Shown piece by piece: positions 10,955 to 24,299 of a DNA stretch of 64,000 bases. Each line of letters starts with the position of its first letter. Position 1 is the first letter of the stretch. The DNA comes from Adiantum capillus-veneris (taxonomy: Eukaryota > Streptophyta > Polypodiopsida > Polypodiales > Pteridaceae): assembly GCA_014529385.2 (NCBI GenBank), contig CM043959.1, forward strand, positions 51,079,253 through 51,143,252, written 5' to 3'. The notes beneath the pieces are model-generated. The model saw only the letters and a program-made list of their open reading frames with translations. It was not told the origin of the DNA and made no database searches. The translations under genes were made by a program, and so were the position numbers.

Positions 10955-12300
10955 ATGGCTGACAATAGTAAAGAGAATGAAATTAATATTGATAACTTTG
11001 ATTTTCTAAAGAGCAGGCTACTAATGATGCCCCGATGCTTGTTAACTATCTCGTTTCTAGGCTTCAATAAGCCATGGGCAATCCATCCCTCCAAAGTGAA
11101 ATGCAACGGCATCTCTGTGCTCATGGGATTCTCCAAGCTCCCCACATGACGAGAGAGCACCTAGGAAGCCTCCTTGCGAGACTTCCAAAAGAGGCCTCTC
11201 TCCGATTCGGTAAGAAGAAGAGGATCCATATGAAGGGCTTAGAAGACCATAGCATGCTTCTCCACACCATAATTCAAAGAGGGATGACAAAAAGCAAAAT
11301 AAGAAAAAGGCAAGAAAGAGGACACCCTCTTCTCCATCTTCTGCATCTCTTCCTCTTATGAAAGTGATGGTGAAGACAAAGAAGATCAAGTCAAGAAAAA
11401 GGTGAGAAAGAGGTCACGCTCTTCTCCATCTTCCTTAAATTCTTCATTTTCTGAAGAAAGTGATGGTGCAACTTTTGAACCATCAAAAAGAAGAGGCCAT
11501 AAGAAATCCTATGCCGCGTGGAAGAGGTTGTCCATGCTAAAGAAGTTCAAAGAGCGAGGGAAGAGCATCTTTTTTCTTACCTACGATGGCACCTTTGGTG
11601 CTACGGACAAAGTCTTGGCCTTTATTCAATAGTTCGATTGGGCGTTTGGAGATGAGGGCTTCATGGAGTCCTCTAAGCTACACCATGTAGCTATCCACTT
11701 TCAAAGTCCGCTAGACAATGGTGGTCTAGCCTACGGGCCAACGGTGAAGCTCCACGAACATGGAAAGCTTTAAGAGCTTCCATTGTGAAGCAGTTTTTTG
11801 CCACCGATGCGAAAGACAAAGTACTCACCGAATGGCGAAGCTTGAAGCTCCCTCCCTACGAATCCATTCACAAATATGTAGACAAGTTTTGGGACTTACA
11901 ACTCAAAGCCACTATCTTCAAGAAGTTGGATTTTGGAGAGCAAAAGCAACAATTTGTGCGGGCTTAACTGAAGAAATGGCGGAGTATGTCAACTCCCAAA
12001 GGCCACGCACCATATCGGAGGTTATACACCATACTATGGTGGCTTCTTGAATCAATTTCCAAACGGGGCAAAAGTAATTTTAAGCCCACAAAAAACAAGG
12101 GTTCCAATGAGCCTAAGGAAAAGGACAATGTCCAAAACTCTCCTAAGGGAAACTCCAACAAAGCTAAGGAGAAGGGAGTTTACAAAGGTAAAAACAAACT
12201 CTCTCCTGAAGAGCTTGAGCGTTATCGCAAGGATAACCGTTGTTTCAAGTGCGGCGAGCAAGGGCATGCGTACCGTGCTTGTCCCCAAAAGAACACCCAC
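10955..12300 (+). pseudogene. Chromovirus Gag, frame-shifted
   Basis: The first ATG at 10955 gives MADNSKENEINIDNFDFL, then the frame breaks. A Lys/Ser-rich stretch follows at 11400-11560. The Gag core is readable at 11785-11967 (FFATDAKDKVLTEWRSLKL, then YVDKFWDLQLKA), matching the retrotransposon Gag domain. A zinc knuckle C-F-K-C-G-E-Q-G-H-A-Y-R-A-C lies at about 12242-12283. Frameshifts lie between these blocks. Confidence 0.82.
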
Positions 12301-12389
12301 CATGAGCCTCCTAGAGCTACCTTGGTTGAAATCCAAGAGGAGGAAACTTGCCACAAAGGATCTCGGCCTCTATGCCATGCTTGGGGAAA

Positions 12390-13485
12390 GGTAAGAGAAC
12401 ATGATGCTTTTATTCTCTTTGACCCTGGTTCTACTCACGATTTCATATCCACAGAGTTGGCCACCAAGCTAGGCATACAAGCTTACGAGATGGGGGGATG
12501 TCCTACCCGCAAACGGTGCTTTCAAGGGGCAAGAAGCTTCAATCACTCCCTTAATCAAAAAATTGAGGCTCCATGTCCAAAGCTATGTGGACAAAGAGGA
12601 CTTATTTATCTCTCCTCTCAAGCATGAGGATGTAATCCTAGGGGCACCATGGTTTGATCGCATGGCTGCCAATGTTAAATTCCCTAAAAGGAGAATCTCC
12701 TTTAGGTTCAGGGAAAAAGATATGTACATAGATGCTAAGGAAATGGGTAACACCATACCCATTGTACATACGCAAGCTTTCAATAAGTCAATAAAGAGCT
12801 CTATTTCATTGTACATGATTTTTGTTAAAGATTCTCAAAATGAACCTAATGTTTTAGCAAAAGAAAATATACACAATCAAAAGGAATTAGAGTTATCCAA
12901 TTTTCTCAAGGGGTTTCAAGATGTCTTTATTGACGACATCCCTTGTGAGCTACCTCCTAAACGAGGCAATGATGACCATGCAATTGAACTTCTTCCAAGA
13001 AGTTCACCGCCTAATAAACCTCCTTATAGAGTTTCTCAAGCTCAACAAGAGGAGATTATGCGGCAAGTGCATGAGTTAGTTGAGAAGGGCATGGTTAGGC
13101 CTAGCTCATCTCCATTTTGCTCAACTGTGTTACTAGTGCAAAGAAAGACGGCACATATTGTATGTGTGTCGATTATAGAGCACTAAATAGGATCACTATC
13201 AAAAATAGGTTTCCCGTTCCACGGGTAGAAGACCTATTTGATAAGCTACAAGGATCGACCTACTTTAGTAGGATTGACCTAAAAAGGGGCTATCATCAAA
13301 TAAGGATAGTTGATCAAGACATTGTAAAGACCACATTTCGCACTACGATTGGTCTTTACGAATATATTATCATGTCTTTTGGCTTGACCAATGCACCGGC
13401 CCCATTCAACCGCTTGAGGGAGAAGCTATTCAGGCCTCACCGAACCTTCACTGGAGTGTTCTTAGTCTACCCTAAAAGGGATTGA
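12390..13485 (+). pseudogene. Chromovirus protease and N-terminal half of reverse transcriptase
   Basis: The retropepsin site is FILFDPGSTHDFIS at about 12410-12450, with the catalytic Asp. DVILGAPWFDRM near 12630-12665 is the second retropepsin motif, in another frame. Reverse transcriptase runs from about 12960 (LPPKRGNDDHAIEL) through GMVRPSSSPFCS, a VDYRALNRITIKNRFPVPR block and FSRIDLKRGYHQIRI to SFGLTNAPAPFNRL near 13400. The FLDD catalytic box and everything after it are absent: the frame turns at about 13470 into integrase sequence. Confidence 0.88.
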
Positions 13486-14692
13486 AACATATTTCTATTG
13501 GCCTACCATGAAAGCAAACATACAAGAGTATGTTTCTAAATGTGTGGTATGCCAAAAGACGAAGTTTGATAGAGGGAATTGCTTCAACCTTTTCCAATCC
13601 CTAATTCACCGTGGGAGAGCATTTTATCTTTGGATTGCCTAAGTCGATCCATGGGAATACGGGAATATGGACGATAGTGGACAGGTTTAGTAAACAAGCT
13701 CATTTTATACTTGTCAAAAAGACCATCAAAGTCCATCAAATGGCAACCCTCTTCATAACACAAATCTTCAAGTACCATGTCTTGCCAATGTCCATAGTGT
13801 CGGATAGAGATCCTAGAATGACCAGTAATTTTTGGAAGGGTCTCTTTGAGAATTTAGGGACAAGGCTAAACTTCTCTTTGGTCTATCACCCGCAAACGGA
13901 TGGCCAAAGTGAAATAGCTAACCTAACATTTCTCGATCTACTAAAAGCCTATGTAACGGAAGTAGATCAAAGATCCCGAAGTACTTACCCTTAGTGAAGT
14001 ATGCCTACAATAACACTGTACATACTTCCATGGGAAAAGCACCTTTCGAGCTACTTGAGAGAAGATAAAAAATTCCCGTGCTACCTAAGGAACACGGGAA
14101 GATCTTTGCTGCAGATGAGTATAGCCAAGACCTACAAGAATCTTTCCAGAAGAATAAGGATGCTATCTCTATCTCATAGTAGAGGCCAAAGGCTGCTACT
14201 GAGAAGTACATAAGACCCCAAGCCTTTAAAGAAAATGATTGGGTCTTACTCAAATTTCCCAAGGCCCGATTAAGGCACACGACGGGCAAGAATCCTACGG
14301 GACACCAAAAGTACTATGCTAAGTTAGCAAAAAGGTACTATGGTCCCTTCCAGATTCTTAGGCCAATCAATAAAATGGCCTATCAACTCAAGCTGCCCAG
14401 CCATTGGCTCATACACAATGCTTTCCATGTGAGCCTACTAAAGCCTTACAAAGGAGAGCCACCACAAGAACCAACTATTGAAGACCCACCAGAGATCGAG
14501 GACCAAGAAGAGGTGCCGCAGCCTGAGTCCATTCTCCGACATACAGACAAGATACTAAGAGGCAGTAAGACTATCCGACGACATCTTATTAAGTTTAAGA
14601 ATTATCTTTTTGAAGATGCTAGATGGATGCAAGGCATACAATTAAAGGATAACCTAAACCTTGTCAATGCTTACAATGCTTCCCTAGAGTAA
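13486..14692 (+). pseudogene. Chromovirus integrase with chromodomain-like tail
   Basis: It starts at YFYWPTMKANIQEYVSKCVVC, the C-terminal half of the H2C2 zinc module; the two His are lost in the deletion. The core shows IWTIVDRFSKQAHFI, SIVSDRDPRMTSNFW (second Asp) and SLVYHPQTDGQSEIAN (Glu). The tail has [14 protein letters not shown], then [20 protein letters not shown] and a [11 protein letters not shown] segment, a degraded chromodomain of the kind that targets integration to marked chromatin. Stops and shifts occur at about 13995 and 14215. Confidence 0.87.
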
Positions 14693-14978
14693 GCAAATGT
14701 ACAAAGGTTTAAAATGAACAAAGTTAGTGTCTTATAAGACTCTCTTTTTCTTTATTGTGCACAAATGTGAAGTAGTATGCATGTCACTCTACTATGGAAG
14801 AGTGATCGGACTAATGTGCAGACATGCTTGTGGCAGCTTAGGCTCTCAAGCGCCAAATGGACTAGTCATCCATTCTGGAACGATGTCGTAGGGTAACATA
14901 GGGATCCTCTACCCGCTAACAAAAGGACTAATGAATATGCTTTATCTTCTCTAACCCATAGTCAAGGACGACTACGTC

Positions 14979-14991
14979 AAGAGAGAGGTAA
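14979..14991 (+). other. Polypurine tract before the 3' LTR
   Basis: AAGAGAGAGGTAA directly precedes the 3' LTR, the position of the plus-strand primer. The 14693-14978 stretch before it is non-coding. Confidence 0.75.
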
Positions 14992-15368
14992 TGTCATAAT
15001 AACTAATATCTAATTCTCCTGAACGATTTTCTCATGTTAAACTGATCATTTAATATGGGGAAGTGCCCGGGGAGAAAACGCTAGAATATTGGTTAAGCTG
15101 GCAGACTGGCCACAATAGGGATCCAAAGGAAGGAAAATAGGGATCCAAAGGGGGGCCATCTGCAAAAGAGCTATGTGCAACAATGGGCTCCAAAGACCTT
15201 AGGGTTCAGCCCATTAAGACTTCAAAAATGCTAAGGCTCCAAAATTCAAAGGTTGTGTCCAATGGTCAAAAGCTTAGGAAATTGGATGCTTAGTGTGTGT
15301 CCCAAAAAGTCTTCCCAAGTCCTACAAAAGGAGGGGGCAAGCCCAAGAAGGAGGGGATGAGAGAGAAA

Positions 15369-15429
<61 letters not shown>

Positions 15430-16611
15430 GATCCCTTTACACAAAGGGAATGAGGGTCACATGTCCGCTCCCTAGGCCAGATGCCCACAAGGTGTACTCA
15501 AATCCTTTTGGATGGCCATGGGGGTGGACCAATGAGAATTAGGCTAAAGTAAATCTAGTTTAATTAATTTAAAAACACTAACTAAAAGAACCAATAGGAA
15601 TTAAGCTCTCTAGAAGACTATTGGACAGTCTCCCAAGGGGTCCAATGAGCATTCAGCAACCCAATGGCTTGCCTGATTCCTATTGGCCAGGAGGCAAAGG
15701 GGTCCAATGAGAGTTTAGTTGAATTAATTAATTACCTAAAGCTCTCACAAAAGGGGAAAGGGGGACACATATCAGAGGACTATCACTTATGCTACTTAAC
15801 TTTCATTGGCTAAGCTAGGAGAGGTCCAATGAGGTGCTAGGAAGAGCAAATAGCAAGAGGGGTCGACCAAGAGAGAGAGGGGGCTGATTTTTCACGGGAA
15901 ATTATCCACACACACACACACACACTCACAAAAGCTCATGTGTAGAGTAAGAAGACTCTCTCTCTCTTCTCAAGCTTTAATGGAAAGCTTATCACCTACT
16001 CCAAGCTTGTGAGAAGGGAGGCCTACACCAACAACTCTTGGCTTTGTGATGAAAATCCAACCAAGAGCCAAGATTCAATGCATGCTCATCTCTTCTACCA
16101 TGCTAATTACTAAGCTAAGCTATGCTAATATGAGTGATTATGTGAGGAGATGTACATCTTTCTCATAACACTACTCCTTCTTCCTCTCAATCTACTCTCA
16201 TACCCCGGTAGCTCTCACCATCTCTGAAGGTGTGTGAGGTCTTGGGTCTGAGACCGTGAGGGAATTGATGTTGTGTTTGATAAGTGTTTTGCTTAGTGCT
16301 TGTAGTTTCCATCTTCATTGCACTAGCTAGTGTTGAAGGAACACAAAGGATTGTATTGGAGAAACCATAATACAAAGCCTTTTGGAGGGGGGACCGGTTC
16401 CATGCAAATCCGGTCCTCAACTATTGTCAAATGCTTAATTTCTCTCTCTTTTGAAGTATTGTTATGCTATCTAACTAGGTGTTATACTTTTTGTTGCTCT
16501 CTCCACCCAAGCACTCTTGTTATTCTCATTAGGAATCTATTCTAATGAAATACTCACTATGTTCATGCTATTTTCCGCTACACACAAGTTACTAGACCAT
16601 AAAGTGTTACA
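14992..16611 (+). repeat. 3' LTR of the chromovirus
   Basis: 1620 bp, near-identical to 8798-10537 apart from shorter microsatellites (CA at 15371-15428 and CT at 15956-15967) and a short rearranged stretch near 16350-16380. It ends GTTACA, followed by TGCAT. Confidence 0.93.
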
Positions 16612-16616
16612 TGCAT

Positions 16617-18150
16617 GAAAATCTATCACGCTCAGATCTGACAATCGGCCTATGTCATGTCACCGCACTTAGTCATCAACCCATTTCGGCATTCGTACAA
16701 AGTCCAAATGCTACAAAACTTTACCAGGAGGTCTATGACACTTAGGTGTATTACCTACCAAGTTTGGTTGCAATCCGAGGAGGTACCATTAGGAAAGACA
16801 TGGACTCATTTTTTGGGCCTTTTAGCTCTAGTGAGAGAATGCTTCTTAGCCAATAGGAAGAAGGCTAATGTTACATAGAAAAAACCTTTTTTCTCATTTT
16901 TGAAAATGTCCATGAAAACCATTTTGTTGAAATTATCACTGTCACCACAGAAAAGTAAGGTGCTTGATAGTGACATCTTGCACAAGCGCAGAGCGCCTTT
17001 TTATAACCCGCTGTTGCTATCCTATAAAGTGAGGTACTTGTACGTGCGCATCTCTCACAAGCATTAATCACCTTTTTATGAGCTACTCACAATTCAAATT
17101 TAAACGGATGTACTTGATAGCGATTGATAGGTACTATTTAAAACTATGAAGGGGTCAAAACCAAGCAAATCGAGGCCCATGAGGGGTCTCTTGGGCCTCT
17201 ATTCGCTTGGTTCTGACCATGAGGCTCTAGGCTTATAAATGCTATATCTTGAGCTAGAGACGTTAGATTTCAGCATTTTAAAGTGCTATCCTAAGATTTT
17301 TGGACGTTTCGAATGTATTCATGGTATTCTTTTTGTATTTTGAAAACATGTCTTATGTGTTTTCTCTCATTGCACATCACATCACTCATTAAGATTCACG
17401 AACATGGGATTTTGTACACTTAAGTTGGGCTCTCAAGAAACATTTTGTACGAGCATACATTTAAGTGATCGAGCAAAATTTTATCTATGTACTATGAGAA
17501 ATAGAATTTCAAAAAACTACTTTTGTATTTTCCAAGATTACCTCTCTCTATACTGAGTTGGCGTTTCGTATAGGGTCCAAAATTGAGTCCAAATTTCTCA
17601 TAATGCAAAATCACAATTCATTATGATCAAGGTCATGGAAACTACAACAGAACATACTAGAAAGTCCGCCCTAGGGTCTAGGAACACTCTTCTATGGTCA
17701 GAATGTCAATAAACAGTCATTAACTCACTCAAAACAGTAGGTTTAGCGTTATACTTGAATGAAAGAGCAATGAACAAGGAACACAATGCAAGTTTTGGAA
17801 ATGAAATGTGATTACCAGAGCTCAAGATATGAGGTTTACAAATCGCAAGAGAGTAGCCGCTCTCAGTCGTACGCTTCAAAACTCAAAACTTGATAATGAT
17901 AAGGGGTTTTTTTTTTCCACTTTACAAAATGGACTTTATACCTAGGATTCTCTTGGCCAGTGGTGGCCGGCTTTACAAGACTCAGATTCAATTATAGACT
18001 TTACAACTTAGATTTTCGGAGATTGTCCATCTACAATCATAGACTATCAAATAATTACAAGGCTCTTTGGAAAAATAATGAAGGTACATCAAAATTTTAG
18101 GGTTCATGGAAGAAGGAGTCGAGTTGAAGGGCGCCCATCTGGCTTGGCTG
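16617..18150 (-). repeat. Probable distal part of the split giant-gypsy LTR
   Basis: Resumes the LTR interrupted at 8797. No coding frame is seen. The minus strand has GGTATAAAGTCC near 17940, a possible TATA element. The outer boundary cannot be set because no second LTR copy of this element is in the window; about 18130 is a guess. Confidence 0.4.
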
Positions 18151-18189
18151 CCAATATCCTCTAATGAATGTTATTGCCTTGAAGCTTGA

Positions 18190-18545
18190 ATGCTAAGAAA
18201 AACTTTTCACCATCTATTAATAAACTATCCATCATCAGGACTTGATTATGCTAATGCTGGCTTTTTATTTGTTGATGTTGATGTTGGCTTTTTCTTGCTA
18301 CGTGGAGAGTTGGACATAGTGATTAAGAGCCTAGCAATCATCTATTGCAACAACACATATCAACATACAATTGGCATGGAACTCAATGTCTCATGTGAGG
18401 ATGAAGCAAATTGAGGTGTGTTAGCACTTCATCAAAGACAGAGACTTTGCTAGTGACATTGACCTTACATATATGAGAGGAGAAATGAGCGAATTATGGA
18501 CATGTTTACAAAGGCCCTAGGAGTAGATAAGTGCAGGTGAAGGGG
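18190..18545 (+). pseudogene. copia RNase H relic, plus strand
   Basis: Short readable blocks in several frames match the C-terminal half of copia RNase H: IIYCNNTYQHTIGMELN, then HFIKDRDFASDIDLTYM, then MDMFTKALGVDKC. No LTR is recognisable nearby, so it is an old fragment. Confidence 0.72.
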
Positions 18546-18990
18546 GTTTTGATAGGCACGTGAGCGTAGCGTTGTGGGTGAGAGGCAACAAAAGGGTAGA
18601 GCACAGCTGCAATATGCAAAAGCAGTCATCACAAGAATGATACATCCTTTCTCCACTCTAGCAAGTCATATGCAGAGAGTCGTACACCACAAAATTCGAC
18701 ATGCAATTGTCAACATAGCCAATGTGTGCATAAAAGAATTAGCAAAAGCCCTGTAAAGTAGGCTGTTGTCAATGCAGCAGTCCACAAAATCATGGCATTG
18801 GTTGCATTGCTTGGAGCCGTAGTATAAATGCTTAAAATTGACAGTCGTAATTTTTGCTATGGAGGGCATCCTTTGAGCTATTTCGCCAAAAATCCAACCA
18901 TTAAACTTGCTAAGTTTTGTGCGTAATGAGTATAGGCAGAAAAATTGTGAAATCTGGGATCTCTCTCCCATTCTTCGACACATACACCCT

Positions 18991-19089
<99 letters not shown>

Positions 19090-19810
19090 TTCTCTCCTCT
19101 CTCTCCCTCTCCTAGGCGGTAACATTATTTTCACTTACCTTTAGTATTTAGATCATTCAAGGAGGAGATGGAAACAACGCAAGTGAATAGAAATGGAATG
19201 ACGTAGGTGTTGGCCGTAGCGGAGGTGGAGCATGGAGCACAAGGAGCGACACTCTTGGCGGGTTTGTTACTATGTAGCAGATGGTCTCTCTCTCTCTTTG
19301 ATATTGGTGCACTCTCTCTCTTTGATATTGGTGCAGAAGCCTTTTTTTCATTATTCCTTGGCGGCCTGTTCATTTAGTTAAGGTCATTCTTCCACCACTT
19401 GCTAAGAAGTGCTATCATTTCACCTTTTGTAGTGTTGTGGACATTAAATACTAGATGAATCAAAAGTGGGATTCCTTGCTATGGTTTGTAGCGCAAGCCT
19501 GGAGAAGACTAGAGAAATATTCTAGCATGCAACAAGCTATGTGTTGGAGATGCTTGGCCTCACAACTCCCATGGTTCTGGTGAGAGTTGCAAATTACAAT
19601 AAGTATCATGAGATCATAGTTGCATTAAAAAGTCCAATTTCCATGTCCAATGTCCAATGACTTGCTGTAGCAAAGCTGATTTCTCTCCTCGATTCAACAA
19701 CATGTTCTTACTTTGTATATTTATTGAAGATGCAAAATGAGACAATTTTCCCCATCTTATAGCTAAGAATTTACATCACCTTGTTTTGTTGGTTTTGCCT
19801 TTTGCAAGAA
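18546..19810. other. Intergenic, with a long (CT)n microsatellite
   Basis: A CT run of about 94 bp lies at 18991-19085. At 19285-19337 a short unit (CT run plus TTTGATATTGGTGCA) occurs twice. The rest has no recognised gene. Confidence 0.8.
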
Positions 19811-20706
19811 TTTTGTGATACTGGCACATAAGCCACTCCTTGAAAGTTTTTCACATGTGTACAAAATCTTCTATGGGTAGAAATAAGAAAGGGTTTAGCT
19901 ACCTCATTATGGCCTAAGGAAAGGCAAGAGCTACATGCTCATGGAAATTCTGTGACCATGTAAAATATTATTGTATTCTATTGTCCATAAAGAACTCATA
20001 TGTCCGTAGACTCTATAGATCAAATTGTTTGTCCAAACAACTATCTCGAAGGTGTTGTAAGCATTTCAATACATAGCCAAAGGCCTGTTTTCAAGGTGGA
20101 AATCAAAAAATAAAAGCGAGACCTAAGCTTATCTCAAAATATGACTCTTCATTTTACATGTGCGGGCTTGAGCTAGAGTTTGACTTGGATGCACAACTTC
20201 TTTTGGAAGTTTTTTTTTGTAGTTACATCGCTTGTGGGAGCTACTTTAAGTATTATGTAGCTTTTAATGAATATTGCTCTCTCTAGTTGATTGAGTTGTG
20301 TTTGCATTTGTAGCAAGTCATCTGGGATTGTGATGTTTAGCTACATAACACTCATTTGTTCAACTCAAGGGGTTTTGGGGATTACTTGCTTCACTCTATT
20401 TCAATTTTCTCTATTGTATTGGTTCATATGGTTCATGTTTGGTAAGCCTGATTGAGATTTGGTGGTTGCCTTCTTGCAATCAATACTTATGCTCATAGTT
20501 CAAGGGCCATGATTGGCCTATTGTATATGACTTGCATGATTGAAAGTGAAGATGCACCATTTTTACATGTGCAAGTGTTTTGATGTACGTTGAGCAAGTG
20601 TTCAACTTGGATACACAGCCACTTGGAAGGCTTTGTTGTAGTTGCATCGCTTGTGAGAGTCACTTTAAGTATCATTTTTGTAGGGTCAAGAGTAGACTAG
20701 CTTGGA
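19811..20706. repeat. Tandem repeat, copy 1 (about 0.9 kb)
   Basis: Begins TTTTGTGATACTGGCACATAA and recurs from about 20706 with moderate divergence. Each copy contains an internal sub-duplication around TTGGATGCACA..CATCGCTTGTG (about 20170-20250 and 20600-20680). No coding potential is evident. Confidence 0.8.
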
Positions 20707-20872
20707 GTTTTGTGATACGGGCACATATACCACTCCTTGAATTTTTTTGACATGTGTACAAAATCTTTTATGGGCAAACAACTACTAACTAGTAAGAAAT
20801 TGTTTAGCTAACTCATGGTGGCCTAAGGAAAGGCAAGAGTTACATGCTCATGAATATTATGTGACCATGTAA
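20707..20872. repeat. Tandem repeat, copy 2, left piece
   Basis: Matches 19811-19975. It is cut at 20872 by insertion of the chromovirus and resumes at 26746. Confidence 0.8.
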
Positions 20873-20995
20873 TGAAAGGGCGGTTGTAATGCGTGTCCTG
20901 GTCTCCACCCAACCGTGCTATCTTATAGCCTCCCCCTACCGTACACACTGTCTGGCCGTGTCGGTGGCCTTGCCCATAGGACCCATGTCCTTACA
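20873..20995 (-). repeat. 3' LTR of the short-LTR chromovirus
   Basis: 123 bp; the partner is 26618-26740. On the minus strand it starts TGTAAGGACATGGG and ends CCGCCCTTTCA. Confidence 0.93.
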
Positions 20996-21016
20996 TTACC
21001 CCACCCCCCCCCTTGG
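20996..21016 (-). other. Polypurine tract
   Basis: The minus strand is a G-rich purine run (AAGGGGGGGGGTGGGG) immediately before the 3' LTR, the plus-strand primer site. Confidence 0.85.
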
Positions 21017-22460
21017 AGAATCGTTTTCGTCCTCAAAAACTAACGTAGGAAAACGTTTCTTAAGTGTGGAGACATTCTCCCATGTAGAACCTTCTTCAGG
21101 TCTATCTAGCCATTTTACCAACACCTGTCGTCTGACATGATGTCTGGTGCGAAGCTCATGAGAATCCAAAATCTTTTCAGGCTCATGAGGAATGCTTGGC
21201 GGTGCGATAAGGTTAACCAACACACCTGTGTCAATCACATTATCATTCTGTCCTAGTTGTTTTTGTAAACGGCTAACATGAAAAACAGGATGAACTCGTG
21301 AATGCTCTGGAAGAGCTACCTTATAGGACACTTGACCTATACGTTTGAGAAATTTTCCCGTCTTCAGACTTTCTGAATGCTCCGAAACTTTGAGGAAAAC
21401 CTTGTCTCCTTCTTCAAAAGTAGCAAGACATTGATGCTCATCTGCGTACTTCTTGTATCGATCTTGAGCTTTCTTAACATACTGTCGAGCAACTCGAAGC
21501 ATGTCAAAATGGTCTTGGAGAAAATCCTTCGCTTGTTGTATCTTCTCCTTAGCCAACCCCACCGTTAACGGGTGATCTAGGTTCAAATCCATACAAAATC
21601 ATAAATGGACTAAACCCTATAGTCACGTGCTTTGAACTATTAGAAGCAGATTCCAATATAGGTAAGTAGTCTTCCCAATTGGTATGCGTCTTGCTAACGT
21701 ACGCTCGTAGCATATCCTTTAGCACTTGATTAACTCTTTCTGTTTGACCATCCGTTTCTGGATGATCAGCCGTACTTAGATTAAGTTTAGTTTCCAACTT
21801 TTGGAATACAGCTGATTATCGAACTTTCGATCTTTGTCACTAATGATACTAGGTGGAAGACCGTAGAGCTTATATATATGCTCTACAAATAGCCGTGCTA
21901 ATTCCAGTGTCTTAACCGTAGTCTTAGTGGGAATGAATCGACCTCTTTTTAGACGGTCTACAATTACCCAAATGGCATCATGACCACGATTTGTAGTAGG
22001 TAGTCCTACTACAAAATCCATAGAGATACTCTCCCACTTACCTTGTGGAATCTCTAAAGGATGTAAAAGGCCACCTACCTTGAGACGCTCTACCTTATTA
22101 ACTTGGCACTGCTAGCGGTTTAGTACGTACTCTTGAACATCATGATGTAAGCCTGGCCAATAAAATTGCCGTCGAAGTAAGGCATACGTCTTATGAATAC
22201 CTGGATGACCAGCACTTGGACTATCGTGACACTCAAATAAGATTTGGTGCCTAGTGTCTGAGTCCTTTGGCACACATACTCTACCTTTGTGGAGTAAGTA
22301 GCCATCATCAATGGAAAAATTATTCCATCGCTTAATCTCTTTCTGAGTAGGGGTGGAGCTTTGTGTGTTGGAGTTTCTATCTACGCGTGCAAAGACATGT
22401 TGATCTGGTTGTTTAGAGACATGTGAGTGTGAGGGATCCCTTTTTAAAACTGCACTCCAC
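20996..22460 (-). pseudogene. Integrase with chromodomain
   Basis: The H2C2 zinc-binding region is present up to the first pair (HDSPSAGHPGIHKTYALLRR at about 22170-22230). FYWPGLHHDVQEYV follows, then a stop where the Cys pair should be. The core shows SMDFVVGLP, IISDKDRKF and ADHPETDGQTERVNQ, carrying the Asp, Asp and Glu positions. The last ORF (21592-20996) ends in a clear chromodomain, EPEKILDSHELRTR to LVKWLDRP, G-S-T-W-E-N-V and L-V-F-E-D-E-N. That domain would bind a histone mark and steer integration. Frameshifts lie near 21570 and 21790. Confidence 0.9.
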
Positions 22461-23820
22461 ACTTTAGCATATGATTGACCTTGTGTACACTTGCCACGTA
22501 ATGACTCCAAAAATCCACTCTTTAGTTTCGTGAAAGCAAGTGGATTAATTTGAGGCATTCGACTTAGTGCATCCGCTACTACATTATATTGCCCCTTGTG
22601 ATATCGTAGCTTACAATCATAATCTTGAAGGATTTCTGCCCATCTAGCTTTACGTCCCTTCAAGTCTGTTTGAGTAGTAAACCATTTGATACTCTCGTGG
22701 TCAAAAACTACTTCAAACTCGATACCATATAAATAGTGTCGCCACTTTCATAAAGCGTGAATTATGGCATAGAGCACTCTCTCATAAACAGAATAATTCT
22801 GTTGAGCACTATCTGACTTTTTACTTTCAAAGGCTATAGGTCTTCCCTCCTGGAGAAGTACTGCACCAATAGGCTTTATCACTAGCATCAGTCTTAAGTG
22901 GGTCGATGATTGCTAGGATGGGAGCAGTGGCTATAGCTACCTTGAGCTGTTCGAAATTGTGTTTTTGGACTTCTTTCCAAGAAAAGGTCTTACCTTTTTC
23001 TTTAAGTTGATCCGTCATAGGAATAGTGATTTTGGAATAGTCACGGATATACTGTCGATAAAATCCGGCCATGCCTAAAAATATTTGAAGCTCCTCAACC
23101 GTGTTGGGATGTGTCCATCGAAGAATGGCAACCACCTTTTCAGTGTCCATCTTGATGCCAGAATAAGAGATCACATGACCGAGGTAATGTATCTCTGTTT
23201 TAAAGAAATCGCACTTGCTTTGCTTAGCATACATCGCGGGAGCTCATAGCTATTCAAACACTAATCGTAAGTGTTCTATGTGTTCATCTTTAGTCTTACT
23301 ATAAATGAGAATGTCATCAAGGAAAACCACAACAAATTTTCCAAGATAGGGACGTAAGACACTATCCATGACTGTCATAAATGTAGATGGAGCATTGGTT
23401 AGGCCAAAAGGCATAACGAAAAATTTAAAATGCGCGAATTGTGTTCTAAAGGCAGTTTTGGAGATATCTTGCAGTAGGATACGAACCTGGTGGTATCCCG
23501 AATGAAGATCTATCTTTGTATAGTATCTTGCGCCGTGGAGTTGATCAAACAACTCATCCACTCGAGGAAAAGAATACTTGTTCTTGATGGTTATCGCATT
23601 TATTCCGCGATAATCTACGCACATGCGCATAGTGCCATCTTTCTTTTTTACAAATAGAATTGGTGATGCCCAAGGTGAAGTACTAGGTCTAATGAAACCA
23701 TGAGCAAGGTAGTCAGTTAACTCACTCTCAACCTCCTTGGCTTCTTTAGCACTCATACGATAAAGTGGTTTACTCACCGATTTAGTGTCTGACAAGACAT
23801 CTATGCCATGCTACACATCA
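22461..23820 (-). pseudogene. Reverse transcriptase and RNase H
   Basis: The 23795-23250 frame is intact through the reverse transcriptase core: [66 protein letters not shown] and [18 protein letters not shown], with the F-L-D-D catalytic box. After a stop near 23250 it continues in 23234-22827 with KCDFFKTEIHYLGHVIS and LGMAGFYRQYIRDYSKI. The RNase H region is readable to YNVVADALSRMPQINP near 22560 but is frame-shifted near 22830. Confidence 0.92.
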
Positions 23821-24299
23821 CGTGTAGGGGGTAAACCCGGTGGTAAATCACGTGAGAACACATCACTATACTCCGTGAGTAAGTGAGTCAGCTTTTTCCA
23901 TGCAAAAGGAGAAAGTAAACTATAGTTATGCTGGGATGGAAAATCTTGTAATTCTTGTAATGTTTGTTTTACAACAGTTTCACGTTGCTCTATAGAATTA
24001 AAATTGAGAGCACTTTGCTCGTTAGATCTGTTAACAATTCATTTCACTTTGCATACCATTAGAATTCATTGCACTTTGCATACCATTACTAGAATTTACC
24101 GCACTTTGCTCTTGAGAATTCACAAGACTTGGAGACAAGCAGTAACAAAAAAAGACTTCATCTATTAAATTTGCTTTCTACAAAATAGAAAGCTCGGTTG
24201 TACATATAAGAGGTGCAGATGGTATATTTTTCTCACCAAGCAAAAGCGCATGTTTACCATTGGCCATAAAGGATAAGGATTTGTGTTCATAACTAGTGT